NCBI RefSeq assembly: GCF_016595795.1
Contig: NZ_JAENHN010000002.1
Coordinates: forward strand, 120,810 to 184,809
DNA length: 64,000 bases
DNA from: Clostridium yunnanense
GTDB taxonomy: Bacteria; Bacillota; Clostridia; Clostridiales; Clostridiaceae
Direction of reading: 5' to 3'
The position numbers and the translations under genes are program-made. The notes under the pieces were generated by a model. It did not search any database. It was not told where the DNA came from and saw only the letters and a list, made by a program, of their open reading frames with translations. Below, one piece after another: positions 15,301-23,497 of this stretch. Positions within the stretch are counted from its first letter, which is position 1. Every line of letters starts with the position of its first letter.

Positions 15301-15621
15301 CTACCATTCGTTATTGATTGAAATGTAATTATCTCCACCTAATACTAATCTAAAACTAAACTGATCTCCACTTTCATTCCAATCAACAATTTCAGTTACA
15401 TACTTCAAATCTACCACATAATCTCCAAATTCTTCTTCTTCGGTACTATTTACAGAGAACATATTTGTTGCACTTCCAAAATCCATAAATGGGTATTTTA
15501 TCATTTGATTGTGACTTTGTCCAAAAATACAGCTTTCTATGAAAACTTCTTCTGCTTTGTTAACGAACCTCAACATCCTTGCCACCATTTGCATTTTTGG
15601 GTTTGCTTGTTTTTTACTCAT
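15301..15621 (-). CDS. First gene of the minus-strand operon at the phage switch, unknown
   Basis: A 106-residue protein with GGGAGAGATAATTGAA before its ATG. It begins MSKKQANPKMQMVARMLRFV and is otherwise acidic and beta-rich (EEEFGDYVVDLKYVTEIVDW). It is the first gene behind the consensus promoter at 15,667-15,695, followed after 114 bases by the MazF-like/TPR gene. Position suggests an antitoxin or a lytic-switch protein, but the sequence does not show which. Confidence 0.6.
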   Translation of the reverse strand: MSKKQANPKMQMVARMLRFVNKAEEVFIESCIFGQSHNQMIKYPFMDFGSATNMFSVNSTEEEEFGDYVVDLKYVTEIVDWNESGDQFSFRLVLGGDNYISINNEW

Positions 15622-15666
15622 TTCAATTATCTCTCCCTTTTTTGTTTTTATTTACCTTATACATTT

Positions 15667-15695
15667 ATTATATTCTCCACTATATATATTGTCAA
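15667..15695 (-). promoter_or_regulatory. Consensus promoter of the minus-strand switch operon
   Basis: On the minus strand TTGACA (15,695-15,690), a 17-base spacer and TATAAT (15,672-15,667) match the sigma-A consensus exactly. It drives the 106-residue gene, the MazF-like/TPR gene and the peptide gene. Confidence 0.85.
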
Positions 15696-15696
15696 G

Positions 15697-15749
15697 CATA
15701 TATATTTTAGGATTTATATATTTTTATATTTATATATATGCTGTATAAT
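15697..15749. promoter_or_regulatory. Divergent operator region of the phage switch
   Basis: GCATATATA near 15,697 is mirrored by TATATATGC ending near 15,742, giving a 46-base inverted repeat between the two divergent promoters. The plus-strand -10 element TATAAT (15,744-15,749) for the XRE gene lies at its right end; its -35 element is poor, which suits a regulated repressor promoter. Binding by the XRE protein is inferred. Confidence 0.55.
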
Positions 15750-15780
15750 AATATTAGTAATCTCGGAGGTAATTTAAACC

Positions 15781-15981
15781 ATGCTGAAATTTCAAATTGA
15801 AAAACTATTAAGTGAAAGAGATAAAAGTTTATATTGGCTAGCTAAGGAAACAGGAATTACTTACCCAACTCTTCACAAAATACAAAATAATCAAACGGTT
15901 AGTGTTAGTTTAGAAGTGTTAGGTAAGTTATGCATAGCATTGAATGTTGATTTAAACACTCTATTAAAAGAAGAAGACTAG
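15781..15981 (+). CDS. Small XRE-family repressor
   Basis: A 66-residue Cro/CI-type helix-turn-helix protein: WLAKETGITYPTLHKIQNNQ forms the helix-turn-helix, and VSLEVLGKLCIALNVDLNTL the usual closing helices. It is entirely a DNA-binding domain, without oligomerisation or cleavage domain. TCGGAGG lies before the ATG. It is divergent from the minus-strand operon across the palindromic region, as a lysogeny repressor would be. A strong bidirectional terminator overlaps its stop. Confidence 0.88.
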   Translation: MLKFQIEKLLSERDKSLYWLAKETGITYPTLHKIQNNQTVSVSLEVLGKLCIALNVDLNTLLKEED

Positions 15982-16005
15982 GCAAAGCGCCTAGTCTTCT
16001 CTATT
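15972..16005 (+). terminator. Bidirectional terminator between convergent genes
   Basis: AGAAGACTAGGC pairs perfectly with GCCTAGTCTTCT around a five-base loop. It lies between the plus-strand XRE gene and the minus-strand gene at 16,025. Confidence 0.88.
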
Positions 16006-16024
16006 CTATAAACTATTTTTTATA

Positions 16025-16243
16025 CTAAGTTCTCGGAGTTGTATCATCAATTTCTACATATATATCAATCTCATTTTCTATTACTTTCAAGACATTATAA
16101 AGATACTTGCAGTATAAATATTCTTTTTCTTGTGTTATTTGTATTTGTGTACCCTCTGTCAACATGGCTGGTATTAATTCAGCATTTTCGGTTTCAATTA
16201 AGACCTTATTGTCATCTCTAAAATCTATTATCCTTATCTTCAT
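16025..16243 (-). CDS. Small unknown prophage protein
   Basis: A 72-residue protein from the ATG at 16,243; AGGAGG lies ten bases upstream. A GTG reading further up is not needed. It is beta-rich (MKIRIIDFRDDNKVLIETEN) and ends DDTTPRT. It converges with the XRE gene. No family recognised. Confidence 0.55.
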   Translation of the reverse strand: MKIRIIDFRDDNKVLIETENAELIPAMLTEGTQIQITQEKEYLYCKYLYNVLKVIENEIDIYVEIDDTTPRT

Positions 16244-16360
16244 CACTTTACATCCTCCTATAAACAAAATTGGTAATAATCATATGTTATCGTTATTGGT
16301 AATATTTGTAAAATATATTAATACAATTTATATATACCTCTTATTTTGCAGGAGCATAAA

Positions 16361-16927
16361 ATGATCAAATTTATATTTTTAATTGTATTATTTATTCTAC
16401 TACTTATTATTTATTTCATTATCACCAATAATGATACATCTTATATAACACCTAGAAATCTTTATGATAGCGACTTAACAACTATAAAAAATGCTGTATA
16501 CCATATGCATCCACGTGATTTTGAGTTTTTTACCGCCAAACTATTATCGCTAACTGGCAATTATAGCTACGAAGTAACATCATATACTAATGATGGCGGA
16601 AAAGACGTAATCTTAAAAAAGAGAGGCGAAGTAGTTTATTTGGAGTGTAAACATCTTAAAGACGAAACAAAGGTTGGCAGACCCCATGCCCAAAAACTTT
16701 GTGGTGCAATGGTTGCAGACAATATATCCAAAGGAATTATAGTAACTCTTAAAGGCGCAAATAAAAACTGCTTGGATTATTGCACAAAACTTAAAAAGAG
16801 TAAAATTGCAACAATATCTATAGATGTAATCAACTTAGATGACTTGATCAACGAATGTTTAAAGTTACATGCACATACAGTATATGATCTGGCTGGAATA
16901 TCAGATAAGTATATCAATATAAAATAA
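16361..16927 (+). CDS. Membrane-anchored Mrr-type restriction endonuclease
   Basis: A 188-residue protein starting at the ATG after GCAGGAG; an in-frame TTG 15 bases upstream would include the ribosome site. The N-terminus is a single membrane anchor (KFIFLIVLFILLLIIYFII). The rest is a Mrr_cat PD-(D/E)xK nuclease: MHPRDFEFFTAKLLSLTG, GGKDVI with the catalytic aspartate, YLECKH with the E-x-K pair, and the family stretch VGRPHAQKLCGAMVADN ending in KGIIVT. It is on the plus strand next to the repressor, so it is probably expressed in the lysogen. A role in degrading incoming DNA is likely by family but not shown. The anchor places it at the membrane. Confidence 0.82.
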   Translation: MIKFIFLIVLFILLLIIYFIITNNDTSYITPRNLYDSDLTTIKNAVYHMHPRDFEFFTAKLLSLTGNYSYEVTSYTNDGGKDVILKKRGEVVYLECKHLKDETKVGRPHAQKLCGAMVADNISKGIIVTLKGANKNCLDYCTKLKKSKIATISIDVINLDDLINECLKLHAHTVYDLAGISDKYINIK

Positions 16928-17574
16928 CCCCAAAAACAAGACAAGCTATTATTTTCTATGAACTACTTTTAGATAGTATTTATATCGCTATCACAAAAAG
17001 GGGACTTTTACATTACCACTACTACATTTAGGAGAAAATCTCATTACTTTTATCATCATTTTATACAGTATCGTTCATTATCACAGGATTATACAACTTA
17101 TAAGAACTAAATTTTACCCTTTTTTGTGATGACAACTCCCCATTTTGTAGTAATGACTCCCCTTTCTGTGATGGCTATTCCTCTTTTTGTAGTAGCGAAG
17201 TTCTATAGTATACTTTTTGATAGTCTCAACTATAAGTAATTGTCGGTAGTTATTATAAGAAGATGTCGTACAGCCTGTTGTTTTATAATAATACGAATAA
17301 TCCATAACACTTGGAAGTATTGATTTTACTTGGTTCTATACATATTAGCAACTTTACCAACCGACAATCTCTTATAATTAGCCGACATTATCTTATAATA
17401 GAATTATCACAGGATTATACAATTCACTATCAAAAAGTATGTCATTCACTATCAATTTGTATACCATAGCAATTTTCTCTGTATATTTTGATGATAATTT
17501 CTGAGGTTGTATACAATCGTGATAAATAAACTGTATAATCTCATGATAATTTTGAAATTTTGTATTGACTTAAT
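16928..17574. repeat. Repeat-rich 650-base noncoding region of the prophage
   Basis: No credible gene lies here. It holds four repeat types. (1) A 20-base direct repeat, ATTATCACAGGATTATACAA, at 17,078-17,097 and 17,403-17,422. (2) A 21-base tandem repeat starting TTTTGTGATGA/TTTTGTAGTAA, about 3.6 units, 17,122-17,197, with an inverted partial copy near 16,993. (3) ATTCACTATCAA at 17,422 and 17,443 with an inverted relative (CTTTTTGATAGT) near 17,218. (4) CCGACA-x-TCTTATAAT twice near 17,361 and 17,383, with an inverted relative near 17,243. Such a cluster suits an origin of replication, a partition site or an operator array near the integrase. Which one cannot be decided. Confidence 0.7.
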
Positions 17575-17769
17575 TTATAAACTATTTAGCTTGTTTTTAA
17601 TATTAGTCAAAATTCTTAGCTGTTTATTTACTTCCCATAGAATGAGATTAATTCTTTCTGTTTTGGGACTCATATTATTAAAATGTTCGTACTGATCAAC
17701 CATCTTGTATAGCTCTATACTTACTATTGATTGTAGCTTTTCTAATTCTTCTTGATTAAAAATTTCCAT
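17575..17769 (-). CDS. Small helical prophage protein
   Basis: A 64-residue protein with AGGAGGATAAC before the ATG. It is helical throughout (NQEELEKLQSIVSIELYKMV). It is the last of a short unit after the integrase. No family recognised. Confidence 0.6.
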   Translation of the reverse strand: MEIFNQEELEKLQSIVSIELYKMVDQYEHFNNMSPKTERINLILWEVNKQLRILTNIKNKLNSL

Positions 17770-17789
17770 GTTATCCTCCTATTTTTTCA

Positions 17790-18062
17790 TTAACGTTCAT
17801 GCCCTATAAAGCCCATTTCCTCATTGAAGCTATTTTTCACCTTATAGCACCATTCAAATCTGGTAGCCACATTTGTCTTGTCTTCAATTATTTCAATTTT
17901 ACTCAAGGTAGTTTCAACCTGACCACCTTCAAACTCAATGTTGATTTTGTTATCTTCTGTGGTTATTTCTTTAACTTTTGATTTAATAAAGAGTCCAAAT
18001 TTGTTGTAGTAGAAATATCCGGTTCTTAGTTTTTCTTCTAAATTCTCAATATTGCTGACCAT
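17790..18062 (-). CDS. Unknown protein next to the integrase
   Basis: A 90-residue beta-rich protein (NKINIEFEGGQVETTLSKIEI). GGGGGAGATAAGAA precedes the ATG and overlaps the end of the integrase gene, so the two are translated from one mRNA. It might be an excisionase by position, but no helix-turn-helix or winged-helix pattern is visible. Confidence 0.6.
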   Translation of the reverse strand: MVSNIENLEEKLRTGYFYYNKFGLFIKSKVKEITTEDNKINIEFEGGQVETTLSKIEIIEDKTNVATRFEWCYKVKNSFNEEMGFIGHER

Positions 18063-18065
18063 TTC

Positions 18066-19013
18066 TTATCTCCCCCTCGATATTTTTATATACCCATTAT
18101 TAAATTGCTCTAATATATCAAAACCCTTCATTTCTTGTTTTAAGTCTGACACTAAAATATTTATATAATTTTGAGTAATAAGCAAACTACTATGTCCTAA
18201 TAATTTTTGGATAAATACAGGGTTCATATTCGCTAATACAAGCCTCTTAACTGCACTATGTCTATATCTATGAATACCAGTAGTAGTAACCCCTCTTTCC
18301 CTGTTATACCTTATTAAACTACCATTTATCGTTTTCTTATTTAGCTGATTTCCGTACACATTACAAAACAAGTAGTCATTTTCATCTTTGTATTGTCTTA
18401 CTTTTAAATACTCTTTTAAAATCTTTATGATAGTTTTATTCAGTGGAACTATAAGAGGCTTTCTATTCTTAGTAGTATTCACATACACAACCTCGTTTTC
18501 AAAGTCTAAATCTCTTATTCTAATGTTTATAAAACTATTTAATCTTAGAGCTGTACTCATCAAAAAATTAATTAATGTCCAGTCTCTATAAGTTACAAAA
18601 CTACAATTCTTCAAATCAGGCTTCTTTAATAATATTTTCAGTTCTGCATCCGTATAAGTTTCTATAGCTTTTTTATCAACCTGAGGTAGCTTGATTTTAA
18701 ACTCTTTCATATACTCCATTCGCATAAAATAATAAAGAATTGTCTTCAAATCTCTAGTATAAGTAAATAAAGTTTGTGAACTGATATCCAATTTATCTTT
18801 GCAATCTCTTACAAAGTTATCTACCGTACTTTGTTTAATATCTTTTATTAGCATTTGTTCATCTAGAAATCTAGTTATACTTTTGTAGCTTTCTTGATAA
18901 TGGTTTATAGTTGCAGGGCGCAAATTTCTTGCTTTACAACTATCAATAAATTCTTCGAATCCATCCTTAAAAGTTTTGTCATTCTCCCTTTGAATTTTTA
19001 ATTTTCTTACCAT
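18066..19013 (-). CDS. Phage tyrosine recombinase (integrase)
   Basis: A 315-residue site-specific recombinase that integrates the prophage. The ATG at 19,013 follows AGGTGG; in-frame GTG codons three residues upstream are part of that site. Residues 1-110 are a SAM-like core-binding domain (CKARNLRPATINHYQESY). The catalytic domain shows STALRLNSF with the first arginine, HRYRHSAVKRL (H248, R251), GHSS (H274) and the nucleophile tyrosine in TQNYI near 283. It is the gene closest to chromosomal DNA, so the right attachment site should lie at about 19,014-19,100. No core repeat can be identified without the left end. Confidence 0.93.
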   Translation of the reverse strand: MVRKLKIQRENDKTFKDGFEEFIDSCKARNLRPATINHYQESYKSITRFLDEQMLIKDIKQSTVDNFVRDCKDKLDISSQTLFTYTRDLKTILYYFMRMEYMKEFKIKLPQVDKKAIETYTDAELKILLKKPDLKNCSFVTYRDWTLINFLMSTALRLNSFINIRIRDLDFENEVVYVNTTKNRKPLIVPLNKTIIKILKEYLKVRQYKDENDYLFCNVYGNQLNKKTINGSLIRYNRERGVTTTGIHRYRHSAVKRLVLANMNPVFIQKLLGHSSLLITQNYINILVSDLKQEMKGFDILEQFNNGYIKISRGR

Positions 19014-19036
19014 ATACACCACCTATTTCTGCGAAC

Positions 19037-19088
19037 GTAAAAAAAGACACGTTCTACTAGTTTATTACTAATAAAACGTGTCTCGTTA
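19037..19088 (-). terminator. Terminator of the GGGtGRT gene at the prophage border
   Basis: AGACACGTT pairs with AACGTGTCT around a 21-base loop on the minus strand and is followed by seven T residues. It separates the chromosomal operon from the integrase. The prophage-chromosome junction is in or near this hairpin. Confidence 0.88.
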
Positions 19089-19103
19089 TTTCATTTAAAA
19101 TGA

Positions 19104-20105
19104 TTACTTAGTTAAAGCTTCTTCAATAGCAACTGCTACTGCAACTGTTGCTCCAACCATTGGGTTGTTACCCATTCCGATAAGACCCATCATTTCAACG
19201 TGAGCTGGAACTGATGATGATCCTGCGAATTGTGCATCTGAGTGCATTCTTCCCATAGTATCTGTCATACCGTATGAAGCTGGACCTGCTGCCATGTTGT
19301 CTGGGTGAAGAGTTCTTCCAGTACCACCACCTGATGCAACTGAGAAGTATTTCTTTCCTAGATCAATCATTTCTTTCTTGTATGTTCCAGCAACTGGATG
19401 TTGGAATCTTGTAGGGTTAGTTGAGTTACCAGTTATTGATACGTCAACGCCTTCTTTGTGCATTATAGCAACACCTTCTCTAACGTCATCTGCTCCGTAG
19501 CATCTAACCTTAGCTCTTGGTCCCTTTGAGTAAGCAACTTCTTTAACTATTGCTAATTCACCAGTGTAGTAGTCAAATTTAGTTTGAACATATGTGAATC
19601 CATTGATTCTTGATATTATTTGAGCTGCATCTTTTCCAAGACCGTTAAGTATAACTCTTAATGGTTCTTTTCTTACTTTGTTAGCTTTTTCAGCTATCTT
19701 TATAGCACCTTCTGCAGCAGCGAATGATTCATGTCCTGCAAGGAATGCAAAACATTTAGTTTCTTCGCTTAAAAGCATTGATCCTAGGTTACCATGTCCT
19801 ATACCAACTTTTCTGTCGTCAGCAACTGATCCTGGGATACAGAATGCTTGTAGACCTTCACCGATTGCTTTTGAAGCATCAGCAGCTTTTGTGCAGTTTG
19901 ATTTGATCGCTATAGCAGCACCTAATACATATGCCCATCCAGCGTTTTCAAATGCTATTGGTTGAGTTTCTCTTACTATTGTATATGGATCGAATCCTAA
20001 ATCAACACAAAGTTGTCTAGCTTCTTCCAATGATTTTATACCGTACTTTTCTAATACAGGTGTTATCTGTCCTATTCTTCTTTCATAACTTTCAAATAAT
20101 GCCAT
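19104..20105 (-). CDS. GGGtGRT protein
   Basis: A 333-residue protein of the GGGtGRT family, named for the motif seen here as GGGTGRTLHPDNMAAGP. The ATG at 20,105 lies eight bases after AGGAGG; a longer reading would include the ribosome site. It is rich in glycine and alanine, with no signal peptide. Its molecular role is not established; it is nearly always next to a NifU-like protein, as here. Codons are well adapted, suggesting high expression. Confidence 0.92.
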   Translation of the reverse strand: MALFESYERRIGQITPVLEKYGIKSLEEARQLCVDLGFDPYTIVRETQPIAFENAGWAYVLGAAIAIKSNCTKAADASKAIGEGLQAFCIPGSVADDRKVGIGHGNLGSMLLSEETKCFAFLAGHESFAAAEGAIKIAEKANKVRKEPLRVILNGLGKDAAQIISRINGFTYVQTKFDYYTGELAIVKEVAYSKGPRAKVRCYGADDVREGVAIMHKEGVDVSITGNSTNPTRFQHPVAGTYKKEMIDLGKKYFSVASGGGTGRTLHPDNMAAGPASYGMTDTMGRMHSDAQFAGSSSVPAHVEMMGLIGMGNNPMVGATVAVAVAIEEALTK

Positions 20106-20131
20106 TTCTTTATCCTCCTTCATCCACTTAA

Positions 20132-20824
20132 TTATGCATGTCTTGGGTCAATTACTTTAGCAGCTTCATCGAATCTTCCGTATTGTCCTGTTGCACCTTC
20201 TAAAGCTTCTTGAGCATCTTTACCCTTAGCTATAGCTTCCATCATTTTTCCAAGGTTAACAAATTTGTATCCGATTATTTCTCCAGCTTCATCTAAAGCT
20301 ACATTAGTAACATAACCTTCAGCCATTTCAAGGTATCTTGGACCCTTAGCTAATGTTCCGTACATAGTACCAACTTGGCTTCTAAGTCCTTTTCCTAGGT
20401 CTTCAAGACCTGCACCTATTGGAAGTCCGCCTTCTGAGAAAGCACTTTGTGATCTTCCATAAACTATTTGAAGGAATAATTCTCTCATAGCTGTATTTAT
20501 AGCATCACAAACTAAATCTGTGTTTAATGCTTCTAATATAGTCTTTCCAGGTAATATTTCAGATGCCATAGCAGCTGAGTGAGTCATACCTGAACATCCT
20601 ATTGTTTCAACTAAAGCTTCTTGGATTATACCATCCTTAACATTTAAAGTTAATTTACAAGCTCCTTGTTGAGGTGCACACCAGCCTACTCCGTGAGTTA
20701 ATGCTGATATATCAGTAACTTCTTTTGCTTGTACCCATCTTCCTTCTACAGGAATTGGAGCTGCTCCATGATTAGGGCCTTTTGCAACTACACACATTTC
20801 TTCAACTTCTTTTGAATACATCAT
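20132..20824 (-). CDS. NifU-like iron-sulfur scaffold-type protein paired with GGGtGRT
   Basis: A 230-residue protein with features of a NifU/IscU N-terminal domain: cysteines in GWCAPQQGACKLTL and IGCSGMTHS (the scaffold-type GCS motif), and alternating strands. AGGAGG lies ten bases before the first of two ATG codons. The gene is immediately upstream of the GGGtGRT gene and both share the terminator at 19,037-19,088. Iron-sulfur binding is predicted from family and cysteines; the pathway is unknown. Confidence 0.82.
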   Translation of the reverse strand: MMYSKEVEEMCVVAKGPNHGAAPIPVEGRWVQAKEVTDISALTHGVGWCAPQQGACKLTLNVKDGIIQEALVETIGCSGMTHSAAMASEILPGKTILEALNTDLVCDAINTAMRELFLQIVYGRSQSAFSEGGLPIGAGLEDLGKGLRSQVGTMYGTLAKGPRYLEMAEGYVTNVALDEAGEIIGYKFVNLGKMMEAIAKGKDAQEALEGATGQYGRFDEAAKVIDPRHA

Positions 20825-21126
20825 TTTGTTTTCTCCTCCTTAATATTAATAAAGATTTTCAAACGCTTGTTGTAGCCTGTATCTAGATAAACGTATGGAT
20901 TTTAAGACATTATTTTAAAATTAATCTAACTCTTTGACTCAGAAATTAAATTAACTCTTAGTAATACTTAACACCATAGCTCGTCCACATATAAAAAATA
21001 ATTAATAAGCTACTTCAAAATTTAAGCCTCATTTAATGGTCTTTTCAAACTGGGCATCAATACAAAAGACCTAGGCGTTTCACCAGCGGGTTAAAATCAA
21101 TCCCACTGGGATAAATTTTGCTACCC
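20825..21126 (-). ncRNA. Long structured leader of the NifU-like/GGGtGRT operon (candidate)
   Basis: Downstream of the predicted promoter are about 300 bases of non-coding leader. Its first part folds into two clean hairpins on the minus strand: CCAGTGGG/CCCGCTGG (21,083-21,109, one G-U pair) and GGTCTTTT/AAAAGACC (21,038-21,071), joined by TGAAACGCCTA. Further on is a near-duplicate of AAGAGTTA followed by TTAATTT. No intrinsic terminator is seen before the ribosome site. I do not recognise a known riboswitch class; cis-regulation is inferred. Confidence 0.45.
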
Positions 21127-21132
21127 ACATAT

Positions 21133-21161
21133 ATTCTAGCAAAAGTCCTCCTCAGTAACAA
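21133..21161 (-). promoter_or_regulatory. Likely promoter of the NifU-like/GGGtGRT operon
   Basis: On the minus strand TTGTTA (21,161-21,156), a 17-base spacer, TAGAAT (21,138-21,133). Transcription would start near 21,126, directly at the structured leader. Confidence 0.5.
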
Positions 21162-21294
21162 TATATTTCTAAAAATTTTTCCACAAATTTCGATTATTAG
21201 TGTCTTTCGACTAAGTAAACTAAGTATTTACAACCATGTACAAAAAAAAGTATTGCATTCTACTATCTTTTATGATAATATAATCATGTTGCTT

Positions 21295-21376
<82 letters not shown>

Positions 21377-21411
21377 AAAAATCACACTTATGTAAGTGTG
21401 ATTTTTTTGTT
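21377..21411 (+). terminator. Terminator of the tRNA gene
   Basis: AATCACACTTA pairs with TAAGTGTGATT and is followed by a run of T. Confidence 0.88.
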
Positions 21412-21461
21412 ATTATAACAAAACATTATAATTATCAGCCGATTTATTCAAAACAGTATTA

Positions 21462-23249
21462 TCAGTCAACTTCGTTTATTAGATAACAGCTACCATGAAT
21501 CTTTTTCGCTTCTTTCTTAATGGCAGCAACATACAGCGCAACATCTTCAGGATTAGAATAGCTATGAAATTCACCATATACACCTGCGATTGAAAGAGAT
21601 GTAATCGGAAGTTTTTCTTTATTACCTTTCCTATCTACAGCTTCAATATATTTATTGTTCCTATCTTTTTCATTAAAAAAATTTAATATACCTTGATTAA
21701 ATTGTTCTATGACTTTGCTACATAAACTCTTACATTCTTCAATTGGGTTCTCCAATATACTAACAAAATCATCTCCTCCTATATGTCCCACAAATCCGTT
21801 ATAAGGAAAAAGCGACTTTATTTCAGAACTTATTAGTTGAGCTGTATATTTGATAATTCTATCTCCATTTTCAAATCCATATGTATCGTTGTAAACTTTA
21901 AAATTATCCAAGTCAAAATAAAGTATACAATATGTACGCTCAGTCTTAAGAATATTGTTTATAGTATTTTGAATTACCATATTACCAGGAAGCTCTGTCA
22001 GCGGATTAAGTTGTCTAGCATAATTGCATTCTAACATCGTATTATAATTAAGTAAGTTCTTTATAGAAACAACTCCGCAATATTTATCATTATTAGTTAC
22101 AATAATGTAATCATAGATATTTTTTGTTTTTCTAGACATAGCCATTCTTGACACTTCATTAACAGGTGTATGATAATCTACTATTAGTGGATTTTCGTCC
22201 ATCACTAAAGATATCGGTCGTTTTGTAAAGACTGCTACACCAAATTGGGTAGCCAGCGCAGAGTCCAAGGTATGTCTCATTATAAGTCCAACAGGTTTTT
22301 CACTTTCTACAATACACGCTCCTGCAATATCGTTAAAATCAAAATACTCTTTAATCTCTTTACACTGAGTGGTAGCACTAAAGGTTCTATCATTTACTAC
22401 AATTTCACCAATATTATTAGAAGTATAATTATTATACATATTTTCTTTTAATTTATTAAATCTCATAATTAATTCTTTTACCGACCCAGGAATATCTAAA
22501 AATGCGCCTGCAGGTCTACTAATAAAGTATCCTTGCCCTGCATATACTCCTAAACTTATTAGAGTCTTTAATTCCTCTTCTGTTTCTATCCCTTCAGCTA
22601 TGAGTTTCATATTAGTGGACTCTGATAGTTTTACAAAACACTCTAATAAAGATTGCTTAAAAGAATCTTTATTTATATCTCTTATTAAATCCATATCGAT
22701 TTTAACATAATGAGGCTTTGTTTCATTCAACATCTTGAGACCTGAATAACCTGAACCTGTATCGTCAATTGCAATTTTATATCCTTGATCAACATAATTA
22801 TCAAGTGCTTGCCTAAACCCCTTATAATCTTCTATACATGTCTTCTCGGTTATTTCGAACACTATGCAATCAGGGGATATATTATGCTCTGCTAGAAACT
22901 CCTTTGTAAACCCTCTTTTAAACTTTTCATCCTTAAAAATATGAGGATCTACATTTATAAAAAGATATTTATCCTTTTCGAGGTTTGTCGCTCTTTCTAT
23001 AGCCTTTATTCTGCACAGTTGCTCCAATTCCCAGGTTTTATTGTAATTTTGAGCAGACTTAAATAGTTTATCAGGATTTTGTAGTGGCGAGCTTATAGGT
23101 CCCCTACTCAAAGCTTCATAACCTATAATTGTAGCATCTAAAAGTGAAACGATAGGTTGATAAACTGTAGAAATATTTTTACTATCAAGTATACTTTCCA
23201 ATTCAACTACCTCACTGTAATTTGAAATATCAACTAATCCATTTATCAT
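21462..23249 (-). CDS. EAL-CBS-GGDEF protein, c-di-GMP phosphodiesterase
   Basis: A 595-residue cytoplasmic signalling protein. Residues 20-260 are an EAL domain with the active-site set: EALSRG (45-50), FINVDP, VFEITEK, IDDTGSGYSG, KIDM, IAEGIET and GQGYF, so it should hydrolyse c-di-GMP. The middle (about 280-410) is a pair of CBS-type segments. The C-terminal GGDEF-like domain has GGDDF at 491-495, with D in place of the usual E, so cyclase activity is doubtful; a GTP-sensing or dimerisation role is possible. GAGGAGATTAAATA precedes the ATG. It appears to be a single-gene unit. Confidence 0.9.
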   Translation of the reverse strand: MINGLVDISNYSEVVELESILDSKNISTVYQPIVSLLDATIIGYEALSRGPISSPLQNPDKLFKSAQNYNKTWELEQLCRIKAIERATNLEKDKYLFINVDPHIFKDEKFKRGFTKEFLAEHNISPDCIVFEITEKTCIEDYKGFRQALDNYVDQGYKIAIDDTGSGYSGLKMLNETKPHYVKIDMDLIRDINKDSFKQSLLECFVKLSESTNMKLIAEGIETEEELKTLISLGVYAGQGYFISRPAGAFLDIPGSVKELIMRFNKLKENMYNNYTSNNIGEIVVNDRTFSATTQCKEIKEYFDFNDIAGACIVESEKPVGLIMRHTLDSALATQFGVAVFTKRPISLVMDENPLIVDYHTPVNEVSRMAMSRKTKNIYDYIIVTNNDKYCGVVSIKNLLNYNTMLECNYARQLNPLTELPGNMVIQNTINNILKTERTYCILYFDLDNFKVYNDTYGFENGDRIIKYTAQLISSEIKSLFPYNGFVGHIGGDDFVSILENPIEECKSLCSKVIEQFNQGILNFFNEKDRNNKYIEAVDRKGNKEKLPITSLSIAGVYGEFHSYSNPEDVALYVAAIKKEAKKIHGSCYLINEVD

Positions 23250-23455
23250 TATTTAATCTCCTCTTATGTTTAATAACTAATCTAATATAGAAAACCGTAT
23301 GCATTTAGTTAAAATATATCACAGGATTATTAATACTATTGCTGCTTAAGTTAACTCTATGTAAAACATATTTGATTTTTTTATTAGAATTACTGTATAT
23401 ACATTAGACTTTTCATATTTAGAGGATATTTCTATCTACTTTAACCCCCAAAAAA

Positions 23456-23490
23456 CAAGCTATCCAAAATAAATTTATTTTGGATAGCTT
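23456..23490 (-). terminator. Palindromic terminator after the 123-residue gene
   Basis: AAGCTATCCAAAATAAA is followed by its exact mirror, giving a 17-base perfect stem eight bases past the stop at 23,498. The rest of 23,250-23,455 shows no gene. Confidence 0.8.
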
Positions 23491-23497
23491 TATAACC

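Noticed and set aside
17114..17305. 63-codon minus-strand frame with a seven-residue repeat rich in H, K and Y
   Set aside because: The repeat follows from the 21-base DNA tandem repeat, and no ribosome site precedes the start.
19014..19103. Exact prophage attachment site
   Set aside because: The left prophage end is outside the window, so no duplicated core can be identified; the neighbouring tRNA-Leu at 21,295 is too far away and intact.
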